Source: JAAYUH01 sp964640995 (GTDB lineage Bacteria > Caldisericota > Caldisericia > B22-G15). From it: a stretch of DNA of 64,000 nt. A model generated the notes under the pieces. The model made no database searches and was not told where the DNA came from. It saw nothing but the letters and a program-made list of their open reading frames with translations. The position numbers and the translations under genes were made by a program. Positions 24,797 through 33,146 of the stretch are shown here, one piece after another; positions within the stretch are counted from its first letter, which is position 1, and each line of letters starts with the position of its first letter. The stretch covers positions 23,591 through 87,590 of the forward strand of contig CAZXJJ010000004.1 of the NCBI GenBank assembly GCA_964640995.1, read 5' to 3'.

Positions 24797-25622
24797 AAAT
24801 TTTATAAAGAGAGTAAAAAAGAGTTAATCCAAAAGAGGTAGAGCAAAAAACACCTAAAAAAATATTTCCAATAATTGGAATAATAATTAACACTAAAATA
24901 ATTGTAGTTCCAACTATACTTAAAACTAAATCTTTTATTAAATTATCCTCAATTTCAGTTTTAAAGATTTTCGAGAAACTTTCTCCTAAAAAATTAACAA
25001 GAGATGGAATACCAACTGAAACTAAAATTATTATTGATAAAAGATAAATTAAATATAAAACTTTCCCAAAGGGAAAAAGTGCTTCTTTTGGAATATTATA
25101 AACAAATATTGTAAATAAAAGAATCCCAGTTAATAAAATGAAAATAAAATTTTTCTTAAGAAAAGCATTTGTCTCTGAAATAACTTTTTTAATAAAAGCA
25201 TTAAATAAAAAGGAAATTAAAAATATGAATAGTGCTAAAACAATTTTAAGTAAAAACCCTTGACCTGTAAGAAAAATTTGAGGAATATTTATTTCTCTAT
25301 CACTCTCTCTTATAAATTCAATTTTTCTTCCAAGAACAACTGCCTCTTCTTCAATATTTATCTTTCCATTATAAGTTATTGTGTCCCCTCCAACAAAAGA
25401 GTTATTTTTTAAATTTATGTTTCCTTTAAGAACAATTATATTTCCTAAAACTCTTCCATAAACTGTGACATTTCCTTCACCTAACCTTATATCTCCTCTA
25501 ACTTCTTCATTCTGTTTTATTACAATATCTCCTTTTCCTTTAATTATTCCTTGAGCAAAAACTATTCCAGGAAGGATTAAAAATATTAAAATAATAAGTA
25601 CAAAAATTTTTTTATTCACCAT
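24783..25622 (-). CDS. Polymer-forming (bactofilin-like) domain membrane protein
   Basis: 279 residues. Signal peptide, then a repetitive beta-region (GKGDIVIKQNEEVRGDIRLG, VTVYGRVLGNIIVLKGN, VGGDTITYNGKINI; about 28-95) of the polymer-forming cytoskeletal type, then four membrane helices. Last gene of the ECF sigma operon, so it may be an envelope-stress effector or a target; this is inferred. Confidence 0.65.
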   Translation of the reverse strand: MVNKKIFVLIILIFLILPGIVFAQGIIKGKGDIVIKQNEEVRGDIRLGEGNVTVYGRVLGNIIVLKGNINLKNNSFVGGDTITYNGKINIEEEAVVLGRKIEFIRESDREINIPQIFLTGQGFLLKIVLALFIFLISFLFNAFIKKVISETNAFLKKNFIFILLTGILLFTIFVYNIPKEALFPFGKVLYLIYLLSIIILVSVGIPSLVNFLGESFSKIFKTEIEDNLIKDLVLSIVGTTIILVLIIIPIIGNIFLGVFCSTSFGLTLFYSLYKIFKSQ

Positions 25623-25989
25623 TTCCTCCTTTAACTATCAATTTGTTTCTTAAAACAACAAAAATAAATGTAACTATGAATATTGCTAAAAGATAATAGA
25701 TTATTTGAATTAAAATAATTGGATTTGAAAGATATAATTCGATATTCAACTGTAAATTTTTAATGGTCTCACTTTCATTCATTAAAAAAACTGGATCAAA
25801 AAGATTAAATTTGTATGGAATAAATATAATAAGAAAGATAGAGATAACTAATATAATGGAAATAAAAATTAAATTTAATTTTCTCTCTTTTCTTAAGATA
25901 TATTTAAAAATTCTCTCTTTTTCCTCTTTTGAGAGGTTTTCTAAATCAGTTAAATTTTTTAAAATCTCTTCAAAATCTGAAAAACTCAT
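25612..25989 (-). CDS. Two-helix membrane protein, candidate anti-sigma factor
   Basis: 125 residues: a cytoplasmic N-terminal helical region (SFSDFEEILKNLTDLENLSK), two membrane segments (about 38-56 and 92-114). Its start overlaps the ECF sigma gene by 4 nt, the usual anti-sigma position. The cytoplasmic part lacks a recognisable zinc HxxxCxxC motif, so the role is inferred from position only. Confidence 0.55.
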   Translation of the reverse strand: MSFSDFEEILKNLTDLENLSKEEKERIFKYILRKERKLNLIFISIILVISIFLIIFIPYKFNLFDPVFLMNESETIKNLQLNIELYLSNPIILIQIIYYLLAIFIVTFIFVVLRNKLIVKGGNGE

Positions 25990-26504
25990 CTCTCTCCTTC
26001 TAAAAATTTTCTTAATTTCTCTTTTGCTCTATGAAGTTTAACCTTAACATTATCAATTGAAATATTTAAAACACTTGCAATCTCTTCATAACTCAAATTT
26101 TCCATATAAAAAAGAAGAATAATCTCTCTATCTTCATTAGGGAGTTTTTTTAGTGCTTCATCTAAAATAATTTTAATATCAAAACTCTCTTTTTTCTCAT
26201 AGTTCAATGTATCATCATATTCAATGCTTTCAACTCTTTTATATTTATTTAAAAAATTTATTCCCTCATTTCTTGCAATTTTTATTAAATATGGAAAAAA
26301 GTACTTGCTTAAATCAAAATTTTTAATTCCTTTAAAAACTTTATAAAATGTTTCTTGAGTCAAACTCATTGCCTCATCCTTATCTTGAATTAGTTTTAAA
26401 AAATATGAGTAAACTCTATCAGAATATCTATCGATTAACAAAGAAAACATCTCTTTTTCACCTCTTTTAACTCTTTCAATAATTTCTTTATCAGAAATTT
26501 CCAC
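25986..26504 (-). CDS. ECF-type RNA polymerase sigma factor
   Basis: 172 residues with sigma region 2 (LIDRYSDRVYSYFLKLIQ, DEAMSLTQETFYKVF) and region 4 (LSYEEIASVLNISIDNVKVK, LHRAKEKLRKFL). The start codon is GTG with the TATATT -10 box 7 nt upstream, so the mRNA is probably leaderless. It heads a three-gene operon with two membrane proteins, which suggests an envelope signal. Confidence 0.9.
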   Translation of the reverse strand: MEISDKEIIERVKRGEKEMFSLLIDRYSDRVYSYFLKLIQDKDEAMSLTQETFYKVFKGIKNFDLSKYFFPYLIKIARNEGINFLNKYKRVESIEYDDTLNYEKKESFDIKIILDEALKKLPNEDREIILLFYMENLSYEEIASVLNISIDNVKVKLHRAKEKLRKFLEGER

Positions 26505-26511
26505 ACTAATA

Positions 26512-26540
26512 AATATACTTTAATTTTCCTAATTTGTTAC
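26512..26540 (-). promoter_or_regulatory. Promoter of the ECF sigma gene
   Basis: The minus strand has GTAACA (26535-26540), 17 bp, TATATT (26512-26517), then 7 nt to GTG. Confidence 0.5.
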
Positions 26541-26548
26541 AAATGTGT

Positions 26549-26554
26549 TATATT
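26549..26554 (+). promoter_or_regulatory. -10 box of era, leaderless
   Basis: TATATT, 6 nt, then the era ATG at 26561. It diverges from the sigma gene promoter. No Shine-Dalgarno. Confidence 0.5.
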
Positions 26555-26560
26555 TTAATT

Positions 26561-27436
26561 ATGAAAAGTGGAATTGTTGTTCTATCAGGAAAACCAAACA
26601 CTGGTAAATCAACTCTTCTTAATCTAATTTTAGGAACAAAAATTGCACCAACTTCCCCTAAACCTCAAACAACAAGAAAAAGATTAAAGGGAATTTATAC
26701 AGAAGAGAAAGGTCAGATTGTTTTTATTGATTCACCTGGAATTCATAAACCAATTCATGAACTTGGAAGATACATGCTTAATGAAGCACTGAAAAACCTC
26801 AATGATGGAGATATAATTTTGTGGATTGTTGATGGTTCAAAAGAGCTAGATGAAGAAGATGAACTTGTATATGAAAAAATAAAAGATTATTCAAAACCAA
26901 AATTTCTTGTTTTAAATAAACTTGACCTATTTAGAGATAATCTTGATAAAGTGATGGAGAGTTTTTTACCTTATGACAAGATGGATAAAATAATTCCTAT
27001 CTCTTCCTTAACAGGAGAAAATGTAAACATACTTCTTGATGAGATTTTTAATCACCTTCCAGAGGGAAAGCATCTTTATGACCCAGAGATTTTAACTGAT
27101 TCGATGGAGATAGACATTGTAAAAGAAATAATTCAGGAGAAACTCATGTATAATCTTGAAGAAGAAGTTCCACACTCTTCAACTGTTGTTGTTGAAGAGT
27201 TCAAAGAAAGGGAAAATGGTAAAGTTTACATTAGAGCAACAATTTATGTTGAAAAGGAGAGTCAGAGAAAAATTGTTATAGGTTTTAAGGGAAATTTAAT
27301 TAAAAAAATTGGAACTGAGGCAAGATTAGATATTGAAAAATGTTTAGAAAAACCTGTATATTTAGAACTTTGGGTTAAAATATATAAAAATTGGAGAAAA
27401 AATAAGGAGGCACTTAGTTTCCTTGGGTATAAATAG
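26561..27436 (+). CDS. era: GTPase Era
   Basis: 16S rRNA-binding GTPase for 30S maturation. G1 GKPNTGKST, G2 around TSPKPQTTR, G3 DSPGIH, G4 NKLD, G5 SSLTG. C-terminal KH domain with IGFKGNLIKKIG. 291 residues. Start chosen at MKSGIVVLSG; an upstream in-frame ATG would only add unrelated residues ahead of the promoter. Confidence 0.95.
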   Translation: MKSGIVVLSGKPNTGKSTLLNLILGTKIAPTSPKPQTTRKRLKGIYTEEKGQIVFIDSPGIHKPIHELGRYMLNEALKNLNDGDIILWIVDGSKELDEEDELVYEKIKDYSKPKFLVLNKLDLFRDNLDKVMESFLPYDKMDKIIPISSLTGENVNILLDEIFNHLPEGKHLYDPEILTDSMEIDIVKEIIQEKLMYNLEEEVPHSSTVVVEEFKERENGKVYIRATIYVEKESQRKIVIGFKGNLIKKIGTEARLDIEKCLEKPVYLELWVKIYKNWRKNKEALSFLGYK

Positions 27437-27818
27437 TGGATTTGAAAAAGAGTCTGAATATTTTTTAGCATCGCTCTCATATTTAACTCTTGGAATAATT
27501 GGAGTTTTTATTCTTGTTTCTGAAATGGATAGAGATGAATTTTTAAGATTTCATGCAAAACAATCAATTGGATATTGGTTAATTACTCTTCCACTTTGGA
27601 TTATTTTTTCATTCATTTTTAAATATCTTTATTCAATAACCACCTCTTTTAATCTTTTAAATCAAATATTTTTCTATCTTTGGAAATTTTTCAATATATA
27701 TGTTGGATTTTTAATTATAATTTTTGCAGTTTGTCTTTCTTTTTCTACTTCTCAGGGAAAAAAGAGGGAAGTAAAACTTATAAGTAAAATTTTAAAAAAA
27801 TTTGGAGTTAAATTATGA
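27423..27818 (+). CDS. Three-helix membrane protein (DUF4870-like)
   Basis: 131 residues. ASLSYLTLGIIGVFILVSE then RDEFLRFHAKQSIGYWLIT resembles the DUF4870/Tic20-like family. The start appears to be TTG at 27423 with AAGGAGG 12 nt upstream, overlapping the era end by 14 nt; the long spacing makes the exact start uncertain. Confidence 0.65.
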   Translation: MGINSGFEKESEYFLASLSYLTLGIIGVFILVSEMDRDEFLRFHAKQSIGYWLITLPLWIIFSFIFKYLYSITTSFNLLNQIFFYLWKFFNIYVGFLIIIFAVCLSFSTSQGKKREVKLISKILKKFGVKL

Positions 27819-28720
27819 AAAGATTGATTAATGGCTTAACTTTATCAATAATATTTGGAATAATATTTACTTTATTAAGAAATTCAATTGATAAATATTT
27901 TTATCTCCCATCAATTAACTCTCTTTTTCCTCTTGTTTTCTTATCATACATTCTAATTCTTGTTATTTTAGGTTTTTACTTTAAAAATCCTATTTTTGGT
28001 ATTTTGGGTGGAATATTTTCTCTTTTTTCAAAATATCTAACAGAAATCACTCAATTAAATATAAATGGAGTCCCTCAAATTATTTTTAAAGAGAGTTTCA
28101 TTCCTCCTTTAAATTATGAAAATTTAAATATTCTTTTAGTTCCAATTGTTTTTTCAATAATATCTTTTCTTTTTTCTTATATAAAAGGAAAAAAAGGAGC
28201 AAAAATTGAAAATCCATTTATATCTTTAATTTTATTAATATCTCTATTTTTAGGATTTTTCATAAATTACTATTATCTTTCAGATTCAATTTATGTTCTT
28301 CCTCTTGCATCTTTTATACTTGGTTTGATTTCTTTAAATACAATTTTATCTGTAACTTCAGGAGTATTTTTCGCAGTGTCTTATGCTTTTTTTATTCTAT
28401 TTTTCTTTGAATTTAAAGGAAATTTAACTCATATGTTTGAAAAACCAATTTTTTTACTTCCTCCATTTTTAATTTATTTAATTTTTGTAATTTCTATAAC
28501 AACACTCACATCATATCCAATCTACAAAATTTTATCTTACTTGAAAGAAAGAAGAGTTTCTGGTAAAGTAGAAAGAGTAGAATTTGAGAAAAAAGAAGAG
28601 ATAAAAGAAGGAAAGAAGGAAACTCCTGCTTTGCCTAAAGAAGAGCAAAGCGGTAACACCAAAGGAGGTAACGATGAAAAAGTACGAGATGATGGTGATC
28701 TTCAAACCGAATCTCCCTGA
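27815..28720 (+). CDS. Polytopic membrane protein of unknown family
   Basis: 301 residues with about eight membrane helices up to residue 240, then a charged low-complexity tail that runs into the rpsF leader and overlaps rpsF by 47 nt. The layout recalls the DUF2232/YybS proteins found ahead of rplI-dnaB in Firmicutes, but I cannot confirm that. The unusual tail is probably shaped by RNA structure in the rpsF leader rather than protein function. Confidence 0.65.
   Translation: MKRLINGLTLSIIFGIIFTLLRNSIDKYFYLPSINSLFPLVFLSYILILVILGFYFKNPIFGILGGIFSLFSKYLTEITQLNINGVPQIIFKESFIPPLNYENLNILLVPIVFSIISFLFSYIKGKKGAKIENPFISLILLISLFLGFFINYYYLSDSIYVLPLASFILGLISLNTILSVTSGVFFAVSYAFFILFFFEFKGNLTHMFEKPIFLLPPFLIYLIFVISITTLTSYPIYKILSYLKERRVSGKVERVEFEKKEEIKEGKKETPALPKEEQSGNTKGGNDEKVRDDGDLQTESP
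28628..28660 (+). promoter_or_regulatory. Candidate ribosomal-protein leader hairpin before rpsF
   Basis: GCTTTGC (28628-28634) pairs perfectly with GCAAAGC (28645-28651) around a 10-nt loop, followed by GGT-aac-ACC (28652-28660) and then AAAGGAGGTAACG and the rpsF ATG. It may be an S6:S18 autoregulatory site; the defining CCG of that motif is not obvious. Confidence 0.35.
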
Positions 28721-28973
28721 TGAGGACCTTAAAAAGGAGGAGGAAAAAATTAAAGATTACATCTTAAATAGAGGGGGAGAATTTTTGAACATTGTTCCAT
28801 GGGGAAGAAAAAAATTTGCATATCAAATTGAAAAATTTACCGAGGGAATCTATACACTTTTTTATTTTAGAATCCCTCAAAATGAGTTAAATGAATTCAA
28901 ACAAACACTCAAACTCAACACAAATATCATTCGCTTTATGATTGTAAGACAAGAGGAGAAAGTAAATGTATAA
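28674..28973 (+). CDS. rpsF: 30S ribosomal protein S6
   Basis: 99 residues: KYEMMVIFKPNLPDEDL, RGGEFLNIVPWGRKKFAYQI, TEGIYTLFYF, the S6 pattern. AAAGGAGG precedes the ATG. First gene of the conserved rpsF-ssb-rpsR-rplI-dnaB cluster; overlaps ssb by 8 nt. Confidence 0.96.
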   Translation: MKKYEMMVIFKPNLPDEDLKKEEEKIKDYILNRGGEFLNIVPWGRKKFAYQIEKFTEGIYTLFYFRIPQNELNEFKQTLKLNTNIIRFMIVRQEEKVNV

Positions 28974-29364
28974 TAGAATAATTCTTGTAGGAAGATTAAC
29001 AAAAGATCCTGAAACAAAGTATACTCCTTCTGGAACTATGGTTTCAACATTCAGATTAGCGTCTGGAAGAAAATATATGGATAAAAATGGAGAGACCCAA
29101 GAAGAGACACTATTTATAAATGTAATATGTTGGGGCTCAAAAGGAAATCTTGCAAAAAATGTTAGTGAATATTTAAGAAAAGGATCGTTGGTTTTAGTTG
29201 AGGGAAGATTGAGAATAAGAGATTATGAAACAGCAGATGGATTAAAAAAACAAGCAATTGAAGTAGTTGCTGATAATATTAAATTTTTATCTAAGAAACC
29301 TGAGGGAGAGTTGGCGAGCGAAGAGAATGAAGTTGAAGTTGATGAAGAGATACCAATTGATTAA
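28966..29364 (+). CDS. ssb: Single-stranded DNA-binding protein
   Basis: 132 residues with an OB-fold: NRIILVGRLTKDPETKYTPS, FRLASGRKYMDK, LFINVICWG, GSLVLVEGRLRIRDYE. The acidic tail ends EVDEEIPID; the usual final Pro-Phe is replaced by Pro-Ile-Asp, which is unusual because the Phe contacts partner proteins. Confidence 0.95.
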   Translation: MYNRIILVGRLTKDPETKYTPSGTMVSTFRLASGRKYMDKNGETQEETLFINVICWGSKGNLAKNVSEYLRKGSLVLVEGRLRIRDYETADGLKKQAIEVVADNIKFLSKKPEGELASEENEVEVDEEIPID

Positions 29365-29381
29365 TACAAGGAGGTAAAAAG

Positions 29382-29618
29382 ATGGCAAAGGAAGGAATTA
29401 GAAGATTTAAACCTGGAAAAAAATTTTGTTATTTCTGTAAAAATAGAATTACAGATATAGATTATAAAGATTATGAACTCTTAAGAAAATATATGACACC
29501 AAGAGGAAAAATTTTACCAAGAAGAAACACTGGAACTTGTGCAAAACATCAGAGACAACTTGCAAGAGCAATAAAAAGAGCAAGAGAAATGGCTCTTCTT
29601 CCATATGTTGTCTATTGA
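29382..29618 (+). CDS. rpsR: 30S ribosomal protein S18
   Basis: 78 residues. It keeps the zinc-type (C+) cysteines, KKFCYFCKN and GTCAKHQR. Core YKDYELLRKYMTPRGKILPR and RAIKRAREMALLPY. Preceded by AAGGAGGTAAAAAG. Confidence 0.96.
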   Translation: MAKEGIRRFKPGKKFCYFCKNRITDIDYKDYELLRKYMTPRGKILPRRNTGTCAKHQRQLARAIKRAREMALLPYVVY

Positions 29619-29621
29619 TGG

Positions 29622-30077
29622 ATGAAAAAGATTAAAGTTTTACTATTAAAAGACATTCAAAATTTAGGAAAAAAAGGAGACATCTTAGATGTCTCCTTTG
29701 GTTTTTATACAAACTATCTTGAAAAGTTTGGTCTTGCAAAAAAGTTGAGCGAAGGAGAGGAAAAAGATTATATAAACAAAATGAAAATAAAAGAAGATAA
29801 AGAGTCAAGAGAGGAAGAGAGAGCGAAGATAATAAAAGAGAAAATTGAAAAAGATGTCTTTAACATAAAAAGAAAAGCAGGGATTAAAGGTAAATTGTAT
29901 GGTTCAATAACAAGTGATGAAATTTCAGAATTAATAAAAAAGAAAATTGGGGTTTCAATAGATAAAAAGAAAATAGAAATAGAAGAACCAATAAAAAATG
30001 TTGGGTATTATGAGATAAAAGTTAAATTATATAAAAATATAATTGCAAATTTAAAACTTTTTGTACAGGAAGAATGA
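29622..30077 (+). CDS. rplI: 50S ribosomal protein L9
   Basis: 151 residues: KVLLLKDIQNLGKKGDILDV and SFGFYTNYLEKFGLAKK, then the long connecting helix and the C-terminal domain (GKLYGSITSDEISELIKKK). It begins 3 nt after rpsR. A perfect 12-bp inverted repeat lies within codons 18-26. Overlaps dnaB by 4 nt. Confidence 0.94.
   Translation: MKKIKVLLLKDIQNLGKKGDILDVSFGFYTNYLEKFGLAKKLSEGEEKDYINKMKIKEDKESREEERAKIIKEKIEKDVFNIKRKAGIKGKLYGSITSDEISELIKKKIGVSIDKKKIEIEEPIKNVGYYEIKVKLYKNIIANLKLFVQEE
29673..29699 (+). other. Perfect hairpin inside rplI
   Basis: AAAGGAGACATC, loop TTA, GATGTCTCCTTT: 12 bp stem, 3-nt loop, with an A-run on its left and GGTTTTT just to the right, so it looks like a terminator or attenuator. 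Confidence 0.7.
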
Positions 30078-31429
30078 ACGAAGAAATTTTTGGGAGGGTT
30101 CCTCCTCATAGTATTGAAGCAGAGCAAGCAACTTTAGGCTCTATTTTAATAGATAATGAAGCAATTTATAAAGTAATTGATTTTTTGCAACCAGATCATT
30201 TTTATAGAACATCACATCAGATAATTTATGCAACAATGGTTGAACTTTTTGAAAAAAATGAGCCAATTGACCTTCTTACTCTTTCAGAAGAACTTAAAAA
30301 GAAAGGGAAACTTGAAGAAGTTGGTGGTTTCAGTTATCTTGCAACTCTTACAAACATAACTCCCACTGCTTTAAATATTGATGTTTATGCAAAAATTGTT
30401 GAAGAAAAGGCAGTTTTAAGAGAAATAATTAAAGCAGGAATAGATATTATAAATCTTGCTTTTGAAGCAGAAGAAGACAGTGGAACAATTCTAGATAAAA
30501 GCCAGGAACTTCTCTACAATATTGCAAAAAGAAGAATGACAACACCATTTTATCCATTAAAGGAATTATTAAAAGAATCCTTCGATAGAATAGAATCTCT
30601 ATATAAAGAGAAAAAGGGGCTTCCTGGCATTCCAACTCATTTTAAAAAGTTGGATGAAATTTTAGGGGGGTTTCATAAGAATGACCTTATCATTCTTGCA
30701 GCAAGACCTTCTCTTGGAAAAACATCTCTTTCAATAAATATATGTGTTAATGTTGCACTGAAAGAAAGAATTCCAGTTGCTATATTCTCTCTTGAAATGT
30801 CAAAAGAGCAAATTGTTGAAAGAATTCTTGAATCAACAGCAAATGTTAACTTCCATAAATTAAAAACAAGTATGCTTTCAGATGATGATTGGGTGAAACT
30901 TGGAAGAGCATATGGTCCTCTTTATGATGCACCAATTTATATAGATGACTCATCAGATGTATCAATTCTTGAAATTAGAACAAAAGCAAGAAGACTCAAA
31001 AATCAACACAACCTTGGAATGATTGTCATCGATTACCTTCAACTAATGCATTTGAAAACAAAAGTTGAAAATAGAGTTCAAGAGATTTCAGAATTAACAA
31101 GAAGTTTGAAGAAACTTGCAAGAGAACTCGAAATTCCGGTTTTAGTTGTCTCACAACTTTCAAGAGCAATAGAAAAAAGAGAGAATAAGCGCCCCTTACT
31201 TTCAGACCTCCGTGAGAGCGGAAGCATAGAGCAAGATGCGGATGTTGTTATGTTTTTAAATAAAGAGGATGATGATATTGGAAAAGAACACTCAATTGTT
31301 GAACTGATTGTTGCAAAAAATAGAAATGGACCACTTGGGAAACTTAAACTGAAATTTTTAAAAAATTATGCAAAATTCACAGAAATTGAATACAGAGAGG
31401 AAGAGAGAGGAGAAGAAGTTCCTTTTTAA
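30074..31429 (+). CDS. dnaB: Replicative DNA helicase DnaB
   Basis: 451 residues. The N-terminal domain begins RVPPHSIEAEQATLGSILID; the RecA-like domain has Walker A ARPSLGKTSL, Walker B MIVIDYLQLM, and DLRESGSIEQDADVV. No intein. Its stop overlaps that of the convergent lipoate gene by 4 nt. Confidence 0.97.
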   Translation: MNEEIFGRVPPHSIEAEQATLGSILIDNEAIYKVIDFLQPDHFYRTSHQIIYATMVELFEKNEPIDLLTLSEELKKKGKLEEVGGFSYLATLTNITPTALNIDVYAKIVEEKAVLREIIKAGIDIINLAFEAEEDSGTILDKSQELLYNIAKRRMTTPFYPLKELLKESFDRIESLYKEKKGLPGIPTHFKKLDEILGGFHKNDLIILAARPSLGKTSLSINICVNVALKERIPVAIFSLEMSKEQIVERILESTANVNFHKLKTSMLSDDDWVKLGRAYGPLYDAPIYIDDSSDVSILEIRTKARRLKNQHNLGMIVIDYLQLMHLKTKVENRVQEISELTRSLKKLARELEIPVLVVSQLSRAIEKRENKRPLLSDLRESGSIEQDADVVMFLNKEDDDIGKEHSIVELIVAKNRNGPLGKLKLKFLKNYAKFTEIEYREEERGEEVPF

Positions 31430-32193
31430 TAAACTCCTTCATAATTCCAAGAATCTAAAGAATATTTATTTTTATATAAATCCTCACCTATTTTAATTTC
31501 ATCTTGAGTTTGTTCTTTTGTTTCATAAGGAACTGAGAAAAATTTTATAAAATTTTTAATTAAAATATCCTCTAAACTTTCAATTTCAATTGAATTATTC
31601 AACTCTTTTAAACATGTAAAATCATTTATGTCTTCTAAACAAAAAATCTTTTTAATTTTTTCATAATCTAACTCAAGAGGAATTGAGCCCTGTTGAAGTA
31701 TACCCTCTTTTTTTCTTCTCTGTGCTGAACCAATTATTTTTTTGCCATTAACTGAAACTTCATAATAGTTTTGTGATGAAAAACAGAAACCTTTTTCCTC
31801 ACCACCTTTTTTTGTAAGTTCTCCCTCAATTCCAAATTCTTTTAATGAATCTTTAAAAACTTTAGAAATCTCTTTATAAGATTCAATTATATCAAGTTCA
31901 AAAAGATTGTGTTCTTTGGGAATTACAATTGAATAGGTTAATTCATAATTGTGATATACTCCTTTTCCTCCAGTTGGTCTTCTAACAAGAGGAATATTCA
32001 TCTTTTTTAAATATTCAATATTTATTTCTTGAATTTTCTGAAATGTTCCAATTGAAACAGAAGGAGGATCCCATCCAAAAAACCTTAAAACTATTTCATC
32101 TTTATTTCCATATATTAAATTTGCTTCATCTATTGCCATATTTAAATAGGGATTTAATTTTTTAAATTTTAAAATTTTCAATCTAAAACTCAT
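31426..32193 (-). CDS. LipM/LplA-type octanoyl- or lipoyl-protein ligase
   Basis: 255 residues of the biotin/lipoyl ligase fold: RFFGWDPPSVSIGTFQ, VRRPTGGKGVYHNYELTYS, and KKIIGSAQRRKKEGILQQGS. A cysteine at FCFSSQNYYE sits where LipM-type octanoyltransferases keep the catalytic Cys, and the Lys of the IIGSAQ region is present. It attaches an octanoyl or lipoyl group to GcvH-type domains. Last gene of the gcv operon, overlapping the radical SAM gene by 4 nt. Confidence 0.82.
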   Translation of the reverse strand: MSFRLKILKFKKLNPYLNMAIDEANLIYGNKDEIVLRFFGWDPPSVSIGTFQKIQEINIEYLKKMNIPLVRRPTGGKGVYHNYELTYSIVIPKEHNLFELDIIESYKEISKVFKDSLKEFGIEGELTKKGGEEKGFCFSSQNYYEVSVNGKKIIGSAQRRKKEGILQQGSIPLELDYEKIKKIFCLEDINDFTCLKELNNSIEIESLEDILIKNFIKFFSVPYETKEQTQDEIKIGEDLYKNKYSLDSWNYEGVY

Positions 32194-33146
32194 AGAACTT
32201 TATTTGTTTTTAAAAATTCATACTCTTTAATGAAATCTTCTTCGCTCAATTTAAATGGATAATTATACAAGTCTCCTTTTGGTCTCTCATTGTAATATGG
32301 TCTTGTACAATATGGACACCCTCTTGTTATAAATGGATTTAAATTTTTCAAAATTTCTAAGGAAACATTGGGTATCTTTATAATGAAACCATTCTCATCA
32401 AATTCAAAATCGGATATTTCATATCCTCTTTCAATTAATTTTGTAGCGATTTGAATTTTTCTATATCTTATTAAATTTGGTGGAGGAGGTTTTTCTAAAT
32501 AAGTTCCTTCAATTGGTGTAAAAGAAAAAAGTGCAACAGTTATTCCATTTTTAAAAAATTTTTTATAAAGATTTAAAATATCTAAATCACTCTCACCAAG
32601 TCCAACAATAATGTGAGTTGAAATTTTATTTTTAAAAGAATCACTAACTTTTAAAATAAAACTTAACTTTCTATTAAAATCTCCACCTCTTAAATCTTTG
32701 TAAAGCGCTTCATTTGCAACATCAATTGGAAGTCCAACTCTATCAGCATTAAGATCAAAAATCTCTTCAATTAATTTAAAACTATTTGTATTAATAGAAA
32801 CTGAAACTCTTATCTCTTTTCCTACTCTTTCTAAAATTTTAAAAATAGTTTCTTTTGTAAACTTATTATTTACTGTCTGGATACAAACTCTCTCAATTTG
32901 CTCTTTTTTTTCTAAGATTCTTTCAAGGGTTTCTACAAAATCAAACTCAGGCCATACAACTCTTGATAAAAATTTATCAGGAGTTTTTGAGTTTTTTGCC
33001 TGAGTGCAATATTTACAATTTAAATTACATTTTCCAGTAAGTAAAAGATAAACTACCTTTATTTCAAAATCATATTTTAGTTTTTTAAAACCTAAAAGAG
33101 ATGTGCTTCCAAGAGAAACTCTAATAGTAGAGGGCATCACACTCAT
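32190..33146 (-). CDS. Radical SAM protein, candidate lipoyl synthase component (LipS1/LipS2 type)
   Basis: 318 residues. Cluster motif CNLNCKYC (CxxxCxxC) near residue 38, with later cysteines in GCPYCTRPYYNERP. The fold is biotin-synthase-like. Archaea and some bacteria make lipoyl groups with two such proteins, LipS1 and LipS2, instead of LipA. The position between gcvPB and a LipM-type gene, paired with a second radical SAM gene, fits that pathway. Which of the two it is I cannot say. Confidence 0.65.
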   Translation of the reverse strand: MSVMPSTIRVSLGSTSLLGFKKLKYDFEIKVVYLLLTGKCNLNCKYCTQAKNSKTPDKFLSRVVWPEFDFVETLERILEKKEQIERVCIQTVNNKFTKETIFKILERVGKEIRVSVSINTNSFKLIEEIFDLNADRVGLPIDVANEALYKDLRGGDFNRKLSFILKVSDSFKNKISTHIIVGLGESDLDILNLYKKFFKNGITVALFSFTPIEGTYLEKPPPPNLIRYRKIQIATKLIERGYEISDFEFDENGFIIKIPNVSLEILKNLNPFITRGCPYCTRPYYNERPKGDLYNYPFKLSEEDFIKEYEFLKTNKVL

